This document shows positions 5,089 through 8,842 of a DNA stretch of 8,842 nucleotides, piece by piece. Below the pieces are notes generated by a model. It did no database searches. It was not told the origin of the DNA and worked only from the letters and a program-made list of their open reading frames with translations. How positions within the stretch are numbered: the stretch's first letter is position 1; every line of letters begins with the position of its first letter. The translations under genes and the position numbers were made by a program. The DNA comes from Pseudomonas sp. Lineage in GTDB: Bacteria > Pseudomonadota > Gammaproteobacteria > Pseudomonadales > Pseudomonadaceae. The DNA is taken from contig DNMQ01000387.1 of the NCBI GenBank assembly GCA_003488145.1, forward strand, positions 1 to 8,842. The letters are read 5' to 3'.

Positions 5089-7368
5089 TCAGTCGCTGGA
5101 AACTGGCGAAAGCTGCCACCAGCTCGGCAGCAGGCGGCGTATCTGCGACCGGCCGAAACGGTCGTCGATCAGGTGCACGACGCCTTCATCGCTCTGTGTG
5201 CGGATAACCCGTCCCGCAGCCTGCACGACTTTCTGCAGCCCGGGGTAGAGGTAGGTGTAGTCGTAACCCAGGCCGCGGCCGAATAGCTGCTCAAGGCGTG
5301 CCTTGAACTGCTCGTTGACCGGATTGACCTGTGGCAGGCCGAGGGTAGCGATAAAAGCGCCAATCAAGCGGTTGCCTGGCAGGTCGATGCCTTCGGCGAA
5401 TGCGCCGCCGAGCACCGCAAAACCGACGCCCTTGCTGTGCTCGGTGAATCGCTCGAGAAATGCACTGCGGGCCGCTTCCTGCATGCCGCGAGTCTGCTCC
5501 CAGAAGGGCACGTCCGGATACTGCTCGCGCAGCAGGGCGGTCACCTGTTGCAGGTAATCAAAGCTGCTGAAGAACGCCAGGTAGTTGCCGGCGCGCTCGC
5601 GATATTGCCGGGCGATGAGCTCGACCACGGCACCCAGCGAGGCCTGGCGGTGCTGATAGCGGGTCGAGACATGCTCGGCCAGGCACACCCGTAGCTGATC
5701 GGCCTGGAACGGTGATTCGACCTCGATCCAAGCGCTACCCGTGGGCAGGCCCAACATATCGGCATGGAACCGGCGCGGGTTCAGCGTGGCCGAGAACAGC
5801 ACCGTCGAACGAGCCTGTTCTAACCGTGGCGCGAGGAAGGGCGCTGGAACCACATTGCGCAGGCACAGCATCGAACGCTTGGTCTTGCCGCGGCCAGTTG
5901 CGGGTAACAGGCTGATATCGAACAACGAATGCTCGCCGAACAGTTCGGCGATCCGGCAGAAATGCATGGCATCGAAATAGGCCCGTTGCAGCTCTGCATC
6001 CAGCCCGCCGGGCTGTTCGCCAAGGTAATCGGTGACGGCGCTGACGGCCTGTTGCAGCGCGCCGAGCAGCTTGAGCGGCAGCTCGGGCTGCACCTGATAA
6101 TTCGCCAGCTGCTCGCGATGCAGGTCGTTCCAGCAGCGCTGTACCCGACCCAACGGGCGTTTCAAGGGCGCTGGCGCCTTGCCGCCGAGACCGGCGAAGG
6201 CCCGCTGATCGAGCTCGGCGCTGTACATGCCGCGCGCGCGTTCGAGCAGGTTGTGCGCTTCGTCCACCAGCACGCTGATACGCCAGTCATTGTTGAGCAT
6301 CAGGCCGTAGAGCAGCGCGCTGATGTCGAAATAGTAGTTGTAGTCGCCGACCACGGCGTCCGCCCAGCGCGCCAGCTCCTGGCTGAGGTAATAGGGGCAG
6401 ACCCGATGGGCGAGGGCGACCTCTCGCAGGGCCGCTTGGTCGAGCATGCTGTGCTGCAATGCCGCTGCTCGGGCCGCGGGCAAACGATCGTAGAAACCCT
6501 TCGCCAACGGGCAGGATTCGCCGTGACAGGCCTTGTCCGGGTGCTCGCAGGCCTTGTCACGCGCGATCAGTTCGAGCACACGCAATTCACCCGCGCCGTT
6601 GCGCTGTAGCGTTTGCAGTGCATCCAGCGCCAGGCGGCGGCCGGAGGTCTTGGCAGCGAGAAAGAACAGCTTGTCGAGCTGCTGGCCGGGAAACGCCTTG
6701 AGTTGCGGAAACAGCGTGCCCAGGGTCTTGCCGATACCTGTCGGCGCTTGCGCCATGAGTGTGGTGCCCGTGCAGGCTGCCTTGTACACCGCCTCGGCGA
6801 GTTGCCGCTGGCCGGTACGAAATTCGTCGAGGGGAAAGCGCAGGGCGGAAAGTGCCTGGTCGCGCGCGTCGCGATGGGCCAGTTCCTGTTCGGCCCAGTC
6901 GAGAAACGCCTGACACTGGGTTTCGAAAAAAAGGCGCAGGCTCTGTGCTCCGTGGCGTTCGACGAAGAGGGTTTCCTTGTGGCTGGCGACGTCGAAATAG
7001 ACCAGTGCCAGCTCGACCTCGTCGAGCTGGCGCGTCTGACACAGCAGCCAGCCGTAGATCTTCGCCTGCGCCCAGTGCAATTGCCGATGGTTGGCCGGCA
7101 GACGTTCCAGATCCCCGCGGAAGGTTTTGATTTCGTCCAGGCGGTTCCGCGCCGGGTCGTAGCCATCGGCGCGGCCGCGCACCATGAGTTTTCCGTATTG
7201 GCCCTCCAGAGCCACTTCACGTTCGTAGCCCTCGCCGCGCCTGGCGCTGACCTGGGCGTGGCCGGCGATGCCTTCCAGCGCGGTGGGCGAGGGTGTGAAG
7301 CGCAGGTCCAGATCGCCGACCTTAGAGGTGAATTCGCAGAGCGCGCGCACCGCGACCCGATAGCTCAC
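5089..7368 (-). CDS. XPD/DinG-like Fe-S DNA helicase with N-terminal Cas4/RecB-like nuclease domain
   Basis: This 759-residue superfamily 2 helicase has Walker A QAPTGIGKT (207-215), the DEAH box (369-372), LFSATL (524-529), GGAFAEGIDLPG (654-665) and motif VI QAAGRVIRT (716-724) ahead of DEGVVHLIDDRF. Between Walker A and DEAH lie four cysteines, 274, 281, 286 and 324, spaced as in XPD-family 4Fe-4S domains, so it should unwind DNA 5' to 3'. The first 200 residues hold a PD-(D/E)XK motif set: His37, GRAD (Asp68), DEIKT (Glu79, Lys81) and QAKIY (Gln101, Tyr105), like Cas4/RecB nucleases, and apparently intact. Start GTG 7368 overlaps the fan1 stop as GTGA, with GAGG seven bases upstream, so the two are translationally coupled. 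A shared role in resolving crosslinks or flap/replication structures is inferred. It is not the canonical DinG or YoaA, which lack this nuclease domain. Confidence 0.9.
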   Translation of the reverse strand: MSYRVAVRALCEFTSKVGDLDLRFTPSPTALEGIAGHAQVSARRGEGYEREVALEGQYGKLMVRGRADGYDPARNRLDEIKTFRGDLERLPANHRQLHWAQAKIYGWLLCQTRQLDEVELALVYFDVASHKETLFVERHGAQSLRLFFETQCQAFLDWAEQELAHRDARDQALSALRFPLDEFRTGQRQLAEAVYKAACTGTTLMAQAPTGIGKTLGTLFPQLKAFPGQQLDKLFFLAAKTSGRRLALDALQTLQRNGAGELRVLELIARDKACEHPDKACHGESCPLAKGFYDRLPAARAAALQHSMLDQAALREVALAHRVCPYYLSQELARWADAVVGDYNYYFDISALLYGLMLNNDWRISVLVDEAHNLLERARGMYSAELDQRAFAGLGGKAPAPLKRPLGRVQRCWNDLHREQLANYQVQPELPLKLLGALQQAVSAVTDYLGEQPGGLDAELQRAYFDAMHFCRIAELFGEHSLFDISLLPATGRGKTKRSMLCLRNVVPAPFLAPRLEQARSTVLFSATLNPRRFHADMLGLPTGSAWIEVESPFQADQLRVCLAEHVSTRYQHRQASLGAVVELIARQYRERAGNYLAFFSSFDYLQQVTALLREQYPDVPFWEQTRGMQEAARSAFLERFTEHSKGVGFAVLGGAFAEGIDLPGNRLIGAFIATLGLPQVNPVNEQFKARLEQLFGRGLGYDYTYLYPGLQKVVQAAGRVIRTQSDEGVVHLIDDRFGRSQIRRLLPSWWQLSPVSSD

Positions 7369-8842
7369 GCCATGACCTCAGCCCATTGCACATGGCAGAC
7401 CGCAATCGGCAGGCCGTGCTGATGGGCGTAATCGATCCAGCGCTTCTGGTTGTCCTGCAGGCGATCGCCCGGGCCTTTCACCTCAATCATCCGGTAGCGG
7501 CGTTCTTCGGGCCACAGCTGGATGAGGTCCGGTAGGCCAGTGCGATTGCCGCAAACATCGGCGAGGATGCGCTGAAACATCAGCTTCAGATGCGCGGCGG
7601 GAATGCACGTCAGGGCATGGGTCAACAGCTTCTCGTCGAGCAGCCCCCAGGCAACGAACGCGTTATGAATGCCGAGCTTTGCCTGGAAGGTGCGCCAGAT
7701 GCAGTCGCGGTAGTCGTCACTGTCCAGACAGGCCAGGCATGCGGCAAACAGATCGGCGCGCCGTTGTTGAAAATCCGCACGATTCAGATCAGCCGGCGCC
7801 CAGTGAAAAGGGTGGAAGAACGCACCGGGAAGCGGTGCGAAGATCGCGTCCCAACAAAGCAGGCCGAACAACGAGCCGACTAGGGCATTCTCGACGTAGT
7901 AGACGGGCGCGTCTGGCGTCGACAGGTGCTCGCGCACCGCATGCTCGACGCTACAGCCGGTCCGGGGCAGGACCAGATCGAGCTGCTCCGGCTTGCGGCT
8001 GAGTGAGCGCAGCGTAGGAATACCCAGGCTGCGCTGCAGGCGCGGCTTGATTCGCTGCAGTTGCTGCAGCTCGTGCTCACTCTGCGGCGCAGCCTGCGCC
8101 TGATCTAGCAGCTCCAGCGCTGCTGCAGGCTGGCCACAGCGTTCGAGCACACGAATCGCTCGCTCGCGAGCACCGGGATAGCCATTGGAGGCATGCAGAC
8201 GCAGGGCTTCTGCCAGGTCACCGATGCGTTCGAACTGCTGGGCGATACGCAGCAGCAGCTTGCCGCGGCGGCTTTCCAGCCAGGCGTTGGCATAGGGCAC
8301 ATCGGGCACGTCGGCCAGCACGTCGCTCGATGACTCACCGGTATCGAAACGCTCGCGGCAACGATGCAGATGCAGATAGGCATCCAGCTCGGTGCGACAG
8401 TTGAAGGCGCGTGAGCTGGGCGAGAAGACGACCTGCTCGTAACGATAGATGCCGAGGTCAGCCAGCACGAACTCGGACCAGTCCTGATGGATGTTGCCAA
8501 AGAACAGCAAACGCAGGCGCTCACAGAGTTCGTCGATGCATAACGCAAATACCACGTCTTCGATCTCCCTGCACCACGCCTGAAACGGCTTGGCCATCTG
8601 GTGGTCGGCGCGCAGCTTATCCAGCAGCTCGGCCTTGCGCAGGCTGGCTGATGCAGACGACCCGAACACCTGCAGCAGCTCGCCTTTGGTCAGCAAAGCG
8701 AACAGCCGCTCGAGCGTCAGGGCCGAAGACGCATCGACCCACCCCAGATCGATCAATGGCTCTACCGCGCGACGCGAGCAGCCAATCTCCGGATAGCGCA
8801 GCTTGCTTGCTCGAAACAGCATGCCCTTGCGCATCACCATGC
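7365..8842 (-). CDS. fan1: FAN1-type VRR-NUC structure-specific nuclease (5' end outside window)
   Basis: The - strand frame is open to the window edge; 491 residues are visible and about 70 appear missing compared with the roughly 560-residue Pseudomonas FAN1. FAN1 cuts 5' flaps and DNA near interstrand crosslinks. Visible parts in order are a SAP-like DNA-binding region (about 40-80, LTLERLFALLTKGELLQVFG), a helical repeat region (about 190-275), and the C-terminal VRR-NUC domain. Its catalytic residues are present: Glu317 in VENALVGSLFGLLCWD, Asp438 in GLPDLIQLW, and Glu453 and Lys455 in MIEVKGPGDRLQDNQ (numbering from the first methionine in the window at 8840). The ATG at 8840 is internal, not the true start. 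The gene ends at TGA 7365-7367, sharing four bases with the helicase start, so the nuclease and helicase are made from one message. Confidence 0.93.
   Translation of the reverse strand, partial: MVMRKGMLFRASKLRYPEIGCSRRAVEPLIDLGWVDASSALTLERLFALLTKGELLQVFGSSASASLRKAELLDKLRADHQMAKPFQAWCREIEDVVFALCIDELCERLRLLFFGNIHQDWSEFVLADLGIYRYEQVVFSPSSRAFNCRTELDAYLHLHRCRERFDTGESSSDVLADVPDVPYANAWLESRRGKLLLRIAQQFERIGDLAEALRLHASNGYPGARERAIRVLERCGQPAAALELLDQAQAAPQSEHELQQLQRIKPRLQRSLGIPTLRSLSRKPEQLDLVLPRTGCSVEHAVREHLSTPDAPVYYVENALVGSLFGLLCWDAIFAPLPGAFFHPFHWAPADLNRADFQQRRADLFAACLACLDSDDYRDCIWRTFQAKLGIHNAFVAWGLLDEKLLTHALTCIPAAHLKLMFQRILADVCGNRTGLPDLIQLWPEERRYRMIEVKGPGDRLQDNQKRWIDYAHQHGLPIAVCHVQWAEVMA

Noticed and set aside
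6613..7422. 269-codon + strand open frame opposite the helicase
   Set aside because: Antisense to a well-supported helicase gene with all motifs; no recognisable domain or ribosome-binding site.
1..8842. CRISPR array, insertion sequence or rRNA
   Set aside because: No regularly spaced repeats, transposase-like proteins, terminal inverted repeats or rRNA-like stretches were seen on either strand.

Overview
The window is high-GC bacterial DNA that looks like a Pseudomonadaceae chromosome (Pseudomonas or Stutzerimonas). Evidence: GC-rich third codon positions, a FAN1 nuclease of the Pseudomonas type coupled to an XPD/DinG-like helicase, and an ArsJ-type arsenic gene pair. The assignment rests on protein resemblance judged by eye, with no database search.

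Left end, + strand (1-1776): the 3' part of a glyceraldehyde-3-phosphate dehydrogenase gene is followed by arsJ. This is the known two-step organoarsenical arsenate resistance module: the dehydrogenase makes 1-arseno-3-phosphoglycerate and ArsJ exports it. A strong GC-rich inverted repeat (1782-1802) separates arsJ from a converging gene.

Everything to the right is on the - strand. From right to left, in transcription order: a 5'-truncated fan1 gene (VRR-NUC nuclease) overlaps by 4 bases (GTGA) the start of a 759-residue Fe-S helicase, which also carries an intact Cas4/RecB-like nuclease motif set at its N-terminus. Next is tRNA-Leu(UAA), with its own promoter placed inside the hairpin that follows the helicase. 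Then come about 220 bases holding only inverted repeats, an Xre/MbcA-type antitoxin and an overlapping RES toxin (an NAD+-degrading toxin-antitoxin pair), a 59-residue unrecognised small protein, and an outer-membrane beta-barrel porin with a clear signal peptide, strong Shine-Dalgarno and a promoter whose -35 box lies in a perfect inverted repeat.

Three functional units are visible: arsenic detoxification, DNA crosslink/structure repair (nuclease plus helicase-nuclease), and an NAD+-targeting toxin-antitoxin module lying on the 3' side of a tRNA gene, a position typical of acquired DNA. The part with most scope for new biology is the FAN1/helicase pair. The toxin-antitoxin and arsenic units are members of described systems.
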